Source of the DNA: Chitinophagaceae bacterium | GTDB lineage: Bacteria > Bacteroidota > Bacteroidia > Chitinophagales > Chitinophagaceae | Reading direction: 5' to 3' | Assembly: GCA_947454155.1 (NCBI GenBank) | Contig: CANGIT010000011.1 | Location: 60,800-124,799, forward strand | DNA: 64,000 nucleotides | Shown: positions 35,038-44,676 of the stretch, one piece after another | Numbering within the stretch: position 1 is the first letter of the stretch | Layout of the letters: each line of letters opens with the position of its first letter | Notes under the pieces: model-generated | What the model saw: only the letters and a program-made list of their open reading frames with translations | Database searches by the model: none | What the model was told of the DNA's origin: nothing | Program-made: the position numbers and the translations under genes

Positions 35038-36000
35038 ATGAAATCGGTTATTGCCACCATCCAGGAAGAACTCAACACCTTTGAAGACAGATTCAGTGAT
35101 GCCGTAAAAAGCAACACCCCTCTGCTCGACAAGGTGATGAAATACGTCATCAAACGAAAAGGCAAGCAAATTCGCCCTATGTTTGTTTTTCTCTGCGCCA
35201 AATTAAATGGAAACACAAACGAAAGCACCTATCGTGCAGCTGCATTAGTAGAATTGTTGCATACAGCCACCCTTGTTCATGACGATGTGGTGGATGAATC
35301 GATGGAAAGAAGAGGTTTTTTTTCGATCAATGCGGTTTGGAAAAATAAAATTGCGGTGCTGGTGGGCGATTATCTGCTCTCCAAAGGATTGCTGCTTTCC
35401 ACTTCCAACAACGATTTTGAACACCTGCATATCTTATCGGATGCAGTAAAAAAAATGAGCGAAGGCGAGTTGCTCCAAATTGAAAAATCAAGAAATCTCA
35501 ATTTGAGCGAGGAAATTTATTTTGAAATCATCAGAAACAAAACCGCTTCATTGCTGGCTTCGGCCTGCGCAGTTGGCGCATGGAGCACTTCCGGAGATAC
35601 AACGGCCACTCAGCTCATGAAAGATTTCGGAGAGAAAGTAGGTATCGCATTTCAAATCAAGGACGACCTGTTCGATTACGGTAACGACAAAATCGGAAAG
35701 CCTGTTGGTAATGATATCAAAGAAAAAAAACTCACACTCCCGGTTATTTACACTTTGAACAAAGTGGAAAAAAGCTTGAAGAGACAGTTGATTTACATAC
35801 TTAAAAATGAAAACAAAACGCCCGAGAAGATTAAATTTGTGATTGACACCGTGAACAAATCTGGTGGTATCACTTATGCTCAGGATTTGATGACGCAATA
35901 TCGCGATGAAGCCCTCAAAATACTTCATCAATTTGATGATTCACCCGTCAGAACTGCCCTGGAAGACCTGGTCAGATACACTACAGACAGAAAATACTAA
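35038..36000 (+). CDS. ispB: Polyprenyl diphosphate synthase
   Basis: Trans-prenyl chain elongation enzyme of 320 residues, supplying the side chain of menaquinone or a related lipid. First aspartate-rich motif LVHDDVVDES (DDxxD at about 82-86), second KDDLFDYGND (about 208-217), and GKQIRPMFV before the first motif. Product length cannot be read from the sequence; octaprenyl-type is inferred from similarity. recJ starts 2 bp after the stop. Confidence 0.9.
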   Translation: MKSVIATIQEELNTFEDRFSDAVKSNTPLLDKVMKYVIKRKGKQIRPMFVFLCAKLNGNTNESTYRAAALVELLHTATLVHDDVVDESMERRGFFSINAVWKNKIAVLVGDYLLSKGLLLSTSNNDFEHLHILSDAVKKMSEGELLQIEKSRNLNLSEEIYFEIIRNKTASLLASACAVGAWSTSGDTTATQLMKDFGEKVGIAFQIKDDLFDYGNDKIGKPVGNDIKEKKLTLPVIYTLNKVEKSLKRQLIYILKNENKTPEKIKFVIDTVNKSGGITYAQDLMTQYRDEALKILHQFDDSPVRTALEDLVRYTTDRKY

Positions 36001-36002
36001 TT

Positions 36003-37706
36003 GTGAAAAAAAGATGGTCTTTGAAGCCTTATTCACACGAATCGGCTTCCACATTGGCAACTTCATTGCACATCGATAATACGGCAGGAATCCTGCTTTC
36101 GCAACGCAACATAAAACACCCTGCCGAAGCATTGGCGTTTTTCAATCCTCAATTGGATCAGCTGCATAACCCGATGCTGATGAAAGATATGGACAAGGCT
36201 GTTGGGCGCATTATTAAGGCTATCCAAAACGAAGAAAAAATTCTTGTTTTTGGCGATTATGATGTAGACGGAACTACCGCCGTAGCTCTGTTCTTTCAAT
36301 TCATGAAAGGAATTTATTCCGCAGATAAAATTGACTTTTACATCCCTCATCGTTACCGTGAAGGCTACGGGGTTAGTAAAGCCGGAATCGATTATGCTCA
36401 TCAACATGGCTTTGGATTAATCGTTTGTTTGGATTGTGGCATCAAGTCGGTTGAACTGATTGATTATGCAAAATCTTTGGCGATTGATTTCATCATCTGC
36501 GACCACCATTTACCCGGACCGGTTTTACCTAAAGCGGCAGCCATCCTGAATCCTAAACAAACCGATTGCCCCTACCCTTACAAGGATCTTTGCGGATGTG
36601 GCGTTGGGTTCAAATTGACCATGGCATTGGCCCATGAAAAAAATATTGAGCTTTCAATATGCTATCAATATCTCGATCTGGTAGCTGTAGCCATCGCTGC
36701 TGATATTGTTCCCATGACAGGTGAAAACAGAATACTCGCTTATTTTGGATTGCAGAAAATCAACAGCCAACCTTCCCTCGGCATCAAAACCATCATGGAC
36801 TTGTCGGCAACTCAAAAGACAATGAACATCTCCAATGTGGTGTTCATGATTGCTCCAAGAGTGAATGCTGCCGGAAGAATGGACGATGCCAGAAAAGCAG
36901 TTTTATTGTTTATTGCTGATGATATAGAGAAAGCTTTGGCACTTGGACAAGAACTGCAATCAGACAATACCGATCGAAAAGAGAAAGACACAGAAATCAC
37001 TGAGCAAGCTTTGCAATTGATTACTGACAGCGAAAAAATGCAATACAAAAAATCATGTGTGCTTTACAACGAGAATTGGCATAAAGGCGTAGTGGGCATT
37101 GTAGCCTCAAGAGTGATTGAAAGACATTACCGACCCACCATCATTCTCACAAAAAGTGAAGGCATTGCCACCGGAAGCGCAAGAAGTATCAAGGATTTCA
37201 ACTTGTATGAAGCCATTTATGAATGTCGTGAACACCTGATCACATTTGGAGGCCATTTTGCTGCCGCAGGACTTTCCTTGTTGCCCGAAAATGTTGAAGC
37301 CTTTGCAGATAAATTTGAAGAAGTTGTGAATCAAATGGTCACTGAAGAGATGCTGATACCCGAGTTGCAGGCAGATGTTCAAATTGAATTCAACAAATTA
37401 ACACCATCACTTTTTTCTACTCAGGAAAAAATGCAGCCCTTCGGGCCCGATAATATGAAACCTGTTTTTTGGACCAAAGGTGTGGTGGACAATGGGAACT
37501 CAAGATTGTTGAAAGATAAACACATCAAGTTTGAACTCAAACATGAAGGTTCATATATGACCGGCATCGGTTTCAACATGGCAGAAAAATATGCACTTGT
37601 GAAATCCGGACAGCCGATGGAAATCTTGTACACACTAGATGAAAACGAATACAATGGCAGAAGTCATTTGCAACTAATGATTTCCGATTGCAGAGTGATG
37701 GCATAA
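36003..37706 (+). CDS. recJ: Single-stranded-DNA-specific exonuclease RecJ
   Basis: 5'-3' ssDNA exonuclease in recombination and mismatch repair. 567 residues starting at a GTG 2 bp after the ispB stop, so the two are probably coupled. DHH-family motifs: FGDYDVDGTTAVALF (about 82-96), LDCGIKS, ICDHHLPGP (DHH about 167-169), NAAGRMDDARKAV, then the DHHA1 domain with GGHFAAAGLSL (about 418-428) and a C-terminal OB domain. Confidence 0.95.
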   Translation: MKKRWSLKPYSHESASTLATSLHIDNTAGILLSQRNIKHPAEALAFFNPQLDQLHNPMLMKDMDKAVGRIIKAIQNEEKILVFGDYDVDGTTAVALFFQFMKGIYSADKIDFYIPHRYREGYGVSKAGIDYAHQHGFGLIVCLDCGIKSVELIDYAKSLAIDFIICDHHLPGPVLPKAAAILNPKQTDCPYPYKDLCGCGVGFKLTMALAHEKNIELSICYQYLDLVAVAIAADIVPMTGENRILAYFGLQKINSQPSLGIKTIMDLSATQKTMNISNVVFMIAPRVNAAGRMDDARKAVLLFIADDIEKALALGQELQSDNTDRKEKDTEITEQALQLITDSEKMQYKKSCVLYNENWHKGVVGIVASRVIERHYRPTIILTKSEGIATGSARSIKDFNLYEAIYECREHLITFGGHFAAAGLSLLPENVEAFADKFEEVVNQMVTEEMLIPELQADVQIEFNKLTPSLFSTQEKMQPFGPDNMKPVFWTKGVVDNGNSRLLKDKHIKFELKHEGSYMTGIGFNMAEKYALVKSGQPMEILYTLDENEYNGRSHLQLMISDCRVMA

Positions 37707-37707
37707 A

Positions 37708-37752
37708 AAAATGTAGTCAGCAGCCATTTTTTTACCGCTGCTAACTACATAC
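37708..37752. terminator. Bidirectional terminator between recJ and htpG
   Basis: ATGTAGTCAGCAGC pairs with GCTGCTAACTACAT (one mismatch) around a T-rich loop; the recJ side has an A run. It serves the convergent recJ and htpG. Confidence 0.7.
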
Positions 37753-37776
37753 CTTAAACGAAATTTCAGCCGTTCA

Positions 37777-39591
37777 TCATTTCATCAGCTCCACACTTCT
37801 ATTGATGAACGCAGTAAGATTTGCTCCTGTAAGCAATCCTTGTGAAAGCAACGCCAGATCGGCCAGATTCTTCACTTGCTTCTCCTGCTTATCCGCATCC
37901 GATTCCGAAAGTATCTGTTTGATTATGGGATGATTGCCATTAACAGTCAGGTTCACTTCATCGGGCATATTAGCATACCAAGAAGACATGCCTCCACTCA
38001 CAGCAGCCATGTCTTTCATCCTTCTCATAAACTCGGGCCTGGTGGCTGTAACAGGCGCTGAATCTGCATTCAGCCCTTTAATCTCCACATTCATATTCAA
38101 TCCTTCCACTGGCTTGCCAAACATCTCTTTGATCTTCTCTGTTTCCTCTTTGCCCAAAACACTGTCAACCCCTTCCGATTTATCGATCAGATTATCTGCG
38201 ATATCTGCATCCACTCTTGTAAATTGAATATCGGACCACTTCATCTCCATGTTGTTGATGAAAGCGGCATCTACCAGAGTCTCCATCTTCACCACCACAT
38301 AGCCTTTATCTTTTGCCTGCTTGATGAAAGCATCCTGCTGCACCGGCTGCGTAGTATACAGCACCACATATTTCCCTTCTTTATTTTTCTGGGAATTTCC
38401 CACGGCCGATTTGTATTCTTCAAGGGTGTGAAACTTACCCGCTGTGTCCTGCATCACAAAAAACTTTGCGGCTTTATCCAGAAATTTATCGTCCGTCATC
38501 ATGCCATATTTTACAAACAATCCCAGACTCTCCCATTTTTCTTCAAATGAAGTTCTGTCCTGAATGAAAATCTCTTCCAGTTTATCCGCCACTTTTTTGG
38601 TGATATGTGAGTTGATTTTTTTCACATTTGGATCACCTTGCAGATAACTTCTGCTCACATTCAAAGGAATATCCGGACTATCAATCACGCCATGTAGCAA
38701 CATCAGAAATTCAGGAACAATATCTTTCACTTCATCTGTTACAAAAACCTGGTTGCTGTACAATTGAATTTTGTCTTTTTGAATTTCGTAACTCTGCTTG
38801 ATTTTAGGAAAATACAAGATGCCGGTAAGGTTGAAAGGATAATCTACATTGAGGTGTATCCAGAACAATGGCGGCTCACCAAAAGGATAAAGCTCTTTGT
38901 AGAAGTTCTGATAGTCTTCTGCGGTCAGTTCAGCAGGCTTTTTGGTCCAGGCCGGAGTTGGGTTATTGATTTGTTTATCCTCAAAGAAGATGGGAACGGG
39001 TAAAAACTTGCAGAATTTTTCCAACACGGTGCTGATACGATCGGCTTCCAAAAATTCCAGACTCTCCTCATTCAGATGCATCACAATGCTGGTGCCTCTT
39101 TCATCTCTTGTTGTTTCTGTCAGAGAAAATTCCGGACTGCCATCGCATTCCCATTTCACGGCTGTTGCATTTTCGCGGAAACTTCTGGTAATCACTTCCA
39201 CCTTGCTGCTCACCATGAATGAACTATAGAACCCAAGCCCGAAATGCCCGATAATACTGGCTTCTGCCTGGCCTTTATATTTTTGTAAAAACTCTTCAGC
39301 ACCGCTGAACGCCACCTGATTCAAGTACTTGTCCACCTCCTCTGCCGTCATCCCTATTCCCTTATCCGCTATGGTAAGGGTTTTGTTTTCCTTGTCGATG
39401 ACAATGTCTATTCTCAGCTCTCCAAGTTCGCCTTTCATTTCACCCAGCGAAGCCAGGGTTTTGAGTTTCTGACTGGCATCCACCGCGTTGCTCACCAGTT
39501 CTCTGATGAAAATGTCGTGTTCGCTGTACAGGAATTTTTTAATGATGGGAAAAATATTTTCCGTCTGTACTCTGATATTTCCTTTTTGCAT
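37777..39591 (-). CDS. htpG: Molecular chaperone HtpG (Hsp90)
   Basis: 604 residues, beginning MQKGNIRVQTENIFPIIKKF. GHKL ATPase motifs: ELVSNAVDASQK, IADKGIGMTAEEV and IGHFGLGFYSSFMV (about 115-128). The middle domain has LNVSRSYLQ with the catalytic Arg, and a C-terminal dimerisation domain follows. Slightly shorter than E. coli HtpG (624). Confidence 0.97.
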   Translation of the reverse strand: MQKGNIRVQTENIFPIIKKFLYSEHDIFIRELVSNAVDASQKLKTLASLGEMKGELGELRIDIVIDKENKTLTIADKGIGMTAEEVDKYLNQVAFSGAEEFLQKYKGQAEASIIGHFGLGFYSSFMVSSKVEVITRSFRENATAVKWECDGSPEFSLTETTRDERGTSIVMHLNEESLEFLEADRISTVLEKFCKFLPVPIFFEDKQINNPTPAWTKKPAELTAEDYQNFYKELYPFGEPPLFWIHLNVDYPFNLTGILYFPKIKQSYEIQKDKIQLYSNQVFVTDEVKDIVPEFLMLLHGVIDSPDIPLNVSRSYLQGDPNVKKINSHITKKVADKLEEIFIQDRTSFEEKWESLGLFVKYGMMTDDKFLDKAAKFFVMQDTAGKFHTLEEYKSAVGNSQKNKEGKYVVLYTTQPVQQDAFIKQAKDKGYVVVKMETLVDAAFINNMEMKWSDIQFTRVDADIADNLIDKSEGVDSVLGKEETEKIKEMFGKPVEGLNMNVEIKGLNADSAPVTATRPEFMRRMKDMAAVSGGMSSWYANMPDEVNLTVNGNHPIIKQILSESDADKQEKQVKNLADLALLSQGLLTGANLTAFINRSVELMK

Positions 39592-39655
39592 GTTGTTGAA
39601 ATTTGTCGTGATAACTCAAATACAATACCATCTATCTCGTGGCTGACAGGTTGAC

Positions 39656-39686
39656 ACAAAAAAGGGATTCTTTGCAGAATCCCTTG
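39656..39686 (-). terminator. Hairpin between the LTD gene and htpG
   Basis: AAGGGATTC/GAATCCCTT with a 6-nt loop and a T-run on the minus strand, 18 bp after the stop of the 39704-43105 gene. Confidence 0.75.
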
Positions 39687-39703
39687 AAATTTTTTCATTT
39701 TTC

Positions 39704-42700
39704 TTATTGTATGAAAATCTGTTTTTGAATCTTGAATCCGGCATTTACTATCTGAAAGTTGTATAAACCGATAGGAAGTTTTGAAGGAATCACCAGATGG
39801 TCGTCGATGAAATTCACCTGAAGAATGAGGTCTTTCTGGTAAACCAACTGCCCTACTGCATTATGCAACCTTACTGAATAATGACCGGTTTTGATGCCGC
39901 TCAATGCGAAGTGCAGGTCATTACCGCGAATCACCGGATTTGAATAGATGGTCAACCCTGCAGGAATTGCTGCGGTGATGAAGAGCTGCTGATTGCCATA
40001 AGCAATACCACCTGTATTCCTCGCATATGCTTTATAGAAGTAGGCTGTATTCTGCACCAATCCGCTCAACTGACTGGAAAACGCACCGCCATTAATATTG
40101 GAGGCAGGCACTCTGATACCCGTTCCGCTGGCAAAGCCATTGATACTGCTGTATTCGATTCCGTATTCCGAGATAGCCGTGCAACCATTGTCTGTAATCA
40201 CACCATGAAGCACTGCACTGTTGGTGGTAATGGAAGTACTATCGGCAGTTGTGACATCTGGCGTGGAAACGATACCATTACCTGTAACATTGGAACCTGT
40301 GGCATTCACCAATCCACCGCCTGCGATAGGTATAATCCCATCGAAGTTGGCAATGGCAGAAGGCGTGAAGTTCACGTAAACGGTTTGCGTATAAGCGCCT
40401 GCACCATGCGTGAGTGTAAGTGAGGCCGTAAAGGGTCCGCTTACAGATGAGCTGAAAGTATATCCATTCAAAGGCCCTATGGTAATGTCGGCAGTTGTAA
40501 GATTTGAACCCGTAAGATCAAATGTATTGGGCCCTGCTGTACTTCCGGTACATACATCACCAAATCCGGCAACAGTCGTGGCAAGGATAGAAGCCGGAGG
40601 AGCCGGAGCAGTTCTGAATGAAACCTGCAAACCATAAGTAATACCGCCTGCATTTGTTGCATAGGCTTTAAAATAATAAGTGGTATTAGGTGTAAGCCCA
40701 TTCAAGAAAGCTGTGAATGAACCAGCACTCAAATTAGATGATGTTACCTGGGTACCCGAGCCGTTGGCAAAACCGCTGGTGGTGCTGTATTCGAAACCAT
40801 AAGCTGTGATGGCGCTGCAGCCGATGGAAGGAATACTACCAGCCAGTGTTGCTCCTGTAGGAGTGATGGCAGATGCAGAACCGGTAGTCACGCTCGGAGC
40901 ACTATTGGCACCCGCTCCGCTGGCGGCCACATTGATTGCACTTGCAATACCTCCGCCATTTACGGCTATGTTTCCATTGTAAGATTGTATGGCTGTTGGT
41001 GTGAACTGAACGTAAACAGTTTGAGCCACTGCACCGGCTGCATGAGTTATGGTTAATGTAGCACTGAATGGTCCCGTACTGCTCGTGGCAAATGCAAATC
41101 CAGTCAACGGCCCTACGGTGATATCATTGGCAGAAAGATTGGTACCAGTGATGGCGAAAGAATTAGGAGCTGCATTGGTATTTAAACATACATTGCCGAA
41201 TGCGGTTAGAGCCCCACATATTATGGAAGGCACGGCAGCAGCTACACCATTTCCGCTAACGGCAACATTCACTGCTGTAGTAACACCGCCTCCGGTAATG
41301 GTAACATTCCCGGTTTTAGGTCCAACGGTTTGCGGAGAGAATCTTACATAAACCAAAGTGGAGGACAATGAAGCTGCAGTATAAGCCACAGTAGCCGTTG
41401 CACCCCAAGTGGTATTATTGCTTGACACCTGAAAATCGGTAGATGGTGCTGTGATGGTGATGGATCCGGGTGCACCGGTAAGATTTGAACCTGTAATGGT
41501 GAAAGACTGAGAAGCTGAGTTGGTCAGTATTACAATATTACCAAAATCATTTACAGTACTAGCAGTCAATGTAGGGGTTGTTACCGCAGAACAAGTAGCC
41601 ACAGGTGATGCACTGTTTCTGGGTGCAGGGGTATTGAGTGTGAAATCAGCCAGGTTGTTGTTCGTGTCATCACAACCGTTATTATTTCTGAATCCGGCGT
41701 GCAAAGTATCCAAAGCAGGTACTGGTGATGTTTCAGAACATACAGAAGTACCATAACCAACCAGGTCGGAAATGTTGGTGGTAGTAGGACAAGCCGCCAA
41801 AGTAAATGTATCGGTAACCAAAGCTACGCGGCCGTTAGAGGCACTCAAAGCGATGGTAGGGCTGGCTATATAATCGGGCGTGGGCAATGTCGAACCATTG
41901 GTTCCTGCTGCACTCATTTGAATAAGATAATATCCGCCTGCAGGTATGTTGGCAGTGGGCAGCAAAGCCTTCCCCGACCAGTTGCCTGTAGATGTTGCCG
42001 ATGCATATTGAATGGAATATCCGGCAGTACTTTGGTCAACCGCAGAGCGATTGTGAATCTCCACGTAATCTGCATTGAACAAGGATCCTGAATTACCTCC
42101 GGCGCCATATAACTGACTAATCACAAGATTTCCGGCAGTAGGCAATGAAGTGATGCCATTGCCTGCAACTGCCACATTCACGGCATTGGTGATACCGCCG
42201 CCCGTGATGGTTACATTGCCTGTTTTTGATCCTGCAGTTTGCGGAGTGAATCTTACATACATTGGAGTGGAAGACAAAGTAGCTGATGTGTAAGCTACTG
42301 TTGCTGTAGCACCCCAAGTTGTATTGTCAGATGACACCTGAAAATCTGTGGAAGGTGATGTGATGGTAATGGAACCTGGAGCTCCGGTAAGATTTGAACC
42401 TGAGATGTTGAAGGTTTGTGATGTTGAGTTGGTCAACACCAAAACATTGCCGAAATTATTGAGGGTGCCGGCTGTTAATGATGCGCCAACCGGACCACCG
42501 GAGCAATTCACTGGTGTAGAAGCACTGTTGCGTGGTGCAGGAGTGCCCATGGTAAAATCAGTGCCGTTGTTATTGGTATCTATACAACCGTTGTTGTTTC
42601 TTAATCCTGCGGTGGTGGTAGTGAGTGCAGGTGTTGCAGCCGTTTCGAAACATACCGACGTGCCATAACCAACAAGGTCTATTACATCGGGAGTGGTAGG

Positions 42701-43105
42701 ACATGCACTCAATGCTGTTGTACTGTTTACCAAAGCTACCCTGCCATTGGTTCCACTCATGGAGATAGTAGGTGAAGCTTGATGATCTGGAGTTGGCAAT
42801 GGAGAACCGCTGGTGCCGGTTGAGCTCATTTGAATGAGAAAATATCCGCCTGCTGGAATGGTTACTGCAGGCAGTGCAGCCACCCCAGACCAAGTAGTAG
42901 TACTGGTTGCTGAAGCATACTGAATAGACATCCCCGACAGACTTTGATCTACACTGGAAATATTATGCAACTCTACATAATCCGCACTATACGGAGCGCC
43001 TGCATTTCCACCGGCTCCAAAAAACTGACTGATAACAATAGTAGTTGATTGAGAATAGCCGAAGAAACTGATCAGCACAAACAGAATGGTAAAAATTCTC
43101 TTCAT
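39704..43105 (-). CDS. Large secreted lamin-tail-domain protein with T9SS signal
   Basis: 1133 residues. A signal peptide (about 1-18) is followed by two tandem copies of [lamin tail domain + about 105-residue Ig-like domain] (about 20-318 and 320-617; both carry GAPGSITIT, FQVSSxNTTWGATATVAYT and TGNVTITGGG). Two tandem copies of [Ig-like + fibronectin III-like] follow (about 620-820 and 825-1020, with ITAYGFEYSTTSGF-type strands). A C-terminal T9SS type A-like sorting domain ends it (about 1050-1133, LTIYSNPVIRG... QKQIFIQ). No catalytic domain is seen, so it is probably a surface scaffold or binding protein. It lies directly downstream of the DUF5689 lipoprotein and TonB receptor genes on the same strand. 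Confidence 0.87.
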   Translation of the reverse strand: MKRIFTILFVLISFFGYSQSTTIVISQFFGAGGNAGAPYSADYVELHNISSVDQSLSGMSIQYASATSTTTWSGVAALPAVTIPAGGYFLIQMSSTGTSGSPLPTPDHQASPTISMSGTNGRVALVNSTTALSACPTTPDVIDLVGYGTSVCFETAATPALTTTTAGLRNNNGCIDTNNNGTDFTMGTPAPRNSASTPVNCSGGPVGASLTAGTLNNFGNVLVLTNSTSQTFNISGSNLTGAPGSITITSPSTDFQVSSDNTTWGATATVAYTSATLSSTPMYVRFTPQTAGSKTGNVTITGGGITNAVNVAVAGNGITSLPTAGNLVISQLYGAGGNSGSLFNADYVEIHNRSAVDQSTAGYSIQYASATSTGNWSGKALLPTANIPAGGYYLIQMSAAGTNGSTLPTPDYIASPTIALSASNGRVALVTDTFTLAACPTTTNISDLVGYGTSVCSETSPVPALDTLHAGFRNNNGCDDTNNNLADFTLNTPAPRNSASPVATCSAVTTPTLTASTVNDFGNIVILTNSASQSFTITGSNLTGAPGSITITAPSTDFQVSSNNTTWGATATVAYTAASLSSTLVYVRFSPQTVGPKTGNVTITGGGVTTAVNVAVSGNGVAAAVPSIICGALTAFGNVCLNTNAAPNSFAITGTNLSANDITVGPLTGFAFATSSTGPFSATLTITHAAGAVAQTVYVQFTPTAIQSYNGNIAVNGGGIASAINVAASGAGANSAPSVTTGSASAITPTGATLAGSIPSIGCSAITAYGFEYSTTSGFANGSGTQVTSSNLSAGSFTAFLNGLTPNTTYYFKAYATNAGGITYGLQVSFRTAPAPPASILATTVAGFGDVCTGSTAGPNTFDLTGSNLTTADITIGPLNGYTFSSSVSGPFTASLTLTHGAGAYTQTVYVNFTPSAIANFDGIIPIAGGGLVNATGSNVTGNGIVSTPDVTTADSTSITTNSAVLHGVITDNGCTAISEYGIEYSSINGFASGTGIRVPASNINGGAFSSQLSGLVQNTAYFYKAYARNTGGIAYGNQQLFITAAIPAGLTIYSNPVIRGNDLHFALSGIKTGHYSVRLHNAVGQLVYQKDLILQVNFIDDHLVIPSKLPIGLYNFQIVNAGFKIQKQIFIQ

Positions 43106-43138
43106 AAATAATGATTAATGGTCTTGTTTATTTGAATG

Positions 43139-43166
43139 AAGAGCCAACTTGTTCGAAGTTGGCTCT
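43139..43166 (-). terminator. Hairpin between the DUF5689 and LTD genes
   Basis: AGAGCCAACTT and AAGTTGGCTCT form an 11-bp stem with a GTTCG loop. The T tract is weak (TTCATTC), so partial termination or mRNA processing inside the unit is possible. Confidence 0.5.
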
Positions 43167-43188
43167 CACGAAAAATCCTTTTTAATAA

Positions 43189-44637
43189 TTAGCGTCCAAG
43201 CACTCTCACGTTATCAATTTCCCAGGAAGATGTCCTGTCATTTGCAGTACCGGTTGGATCTGCGCCCTCATAACGGAAGGCGATGTAACAGGTACCTGTA
43301 TAAGTACTCAGGTCAATTGTACCTGATGGCGTGTAAGCACTGGGATAGTTCCCTGTCGTGCTTCCAGGTGAGAATGTAGCTTGAGATGTCAATTCAGTCC
43401 AGGTAACTCCTGCCGCCCATGGATTGCCCGTTCCTGTATAATTATTGGAAATGAAAACTCTCAATGCAGAAGGTACCGGAGTGCCACCGGGAGCAACAGT
43501 CAGATAGAAATCTTGTTTGGTGTCGAAAGTAAAGGTTTCATTTGTAGTTGCATCCAGGTTCATTCCTTTGGTCACCAACCAAGTGGTGATTGCAGCTGCG
43601 TTGGATCCGAATGCACTCAGGTAAGCATATTTGTTGCTGCTGAAAATACGCGCATCAAACGTTCTGGTACCAAGCTCTGGCATATTGTTCCATCCGTTGA
43701 TGGTTATAGGAACATAAGGCGCTGCCGTATTAGCAGTTTGTGATTCAAAGTTTTCATCCAACAAAACAACAGTTCCCGGAGGTGGAGCACCACAACGTCC
43801 GTTATTGAATTGAACATCGGTTGTATCTCTGATCAGCATTTGCTTGGTGGTGGTAGTGCTGGTTGGAGATGATTTGTAGATGGTATAAATGGCAGTGATA
43901 TCGCCGTTGCCCTTAGGCAAATGAATTCCGGCGAAATTGGCATACCCGCTGGTACGCACAGTCAAAGTAAGCGCACTTCCGCAACCCAAAGAAATCAAAC
44001 GGTTGGCCGTGCTTTTATAAGATGATGTATCTGAGTATGTTTTTGAAGTATCTGCGTTTACGAATTCATAATTCGACAGCTTCACCAGGGCATTGATATA
44101 TTTATTGTTCATGGCCGTTCCCAAATCGGCAACTGTAACAGGAATGGGCACTACAGGATTATTGAGTGATCCTCCAATCAGATGATCGCTCAAGATGGCT
44201 CCAGGAATACCTTCCAAAGAAGGCAATCCGTCTACAACAGCTTTATAGCCCAGTACCATGTTGCTATAAGAATCACTGAGGGTAAGTCCTTTACATTTAA
44301 TGTACACTCTTCTTCCTACAGGGAAACTGGTATAAATACTGTAAGCATTGACCAACACTTGCATAGAACCTGTGCTGTCCTGGATAAATATTTGCTTATA
44401 GAAGTTACCACTTTCGTCGTTGGCTGTTACGACACCTGAAATGATCACATCTTCATTGATCATATCGAATGTGCCAGGAACCGTGTGGTAAGTTTTAAGC
44501 GCTTCGATTGTGGTATTGGCCACAATGTTCACATCGCCCGGACCGGGAGGTGCATCGAAAGTTTTCTTACAAGAGCTGAACGTTCCGGCTGTTACAACCA
44601 GGATGGCCACTGCTAAGAAATGCTGAATTTTGTTCAT
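43189..44637 (-). CDS. DUF5689 domain lipoprotein
   Basis: 482 residues. Lipoprotein signal with lipobox FSSC (Cys about 23), then KKTFDAPPG. The DUF5689 domain occupies about 40-275 (DVIISGVVTANDESGNFYKQ and IFIQDSTGSMQVLVNAYSIY are typical). A C-terminal choice-of-anchor J / carbohydrate-binding-like domain (about 285-482) ends in SWEIDNVRVLGR. Proteins of this type are outer membrane associated in Bacteroidota. Gene order suggests work with the TonB receptor 39 bp upstream. It has no acidic run after the Cys like those known as surface-export signals, so exposure is uncertain. Confidence 0.82.
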   Translation of the reverse strand: MNKIQHFLAVAILVVTAGTFSSCKKTFDAPPGPGDVNIVANTTIEALKTYHTVPGTFDMINEDVIISGVVTANDESGNFYKQIFIQDSTGSMQVLVNAYSIYTSFPVGRRVYIKCKGLTLSDSYSNMVLGYKAVVDGLPSLEGIPGAILSDHLIGGSLNNPVVPIPVTVADLGTAMNNKYINALVKLSNYEFVNADTSKTYSDTSSYKSTANRLISLGCGSALTLTVRTSGYANFAGIHLPKGNGDITAIYTIYKSSPTSTTTTKQMLIRDTTDVQFNNGRCGAPPPGTVVLLDENFESQTANTAAPYVPITINGWNNMPELGTRTFDARIFSSNKYAYLSAFGSNAAAITTWLVTKGMNLDATTNETFTFDTKQDFYLTVAPGGTPVPSALRVFISNNYTGTGNPWAAGVTWTELTSQATFSPGSTTGNYPSAYTPSGTIDLSTYTGTCYIAFRYEGADPTGTANDRTSSWEIDNVRVLGR

Positions 44638-44676
44638 GTTTGGTATTTTAAGAAGTTGATATTTTTAGGTTTTGAA

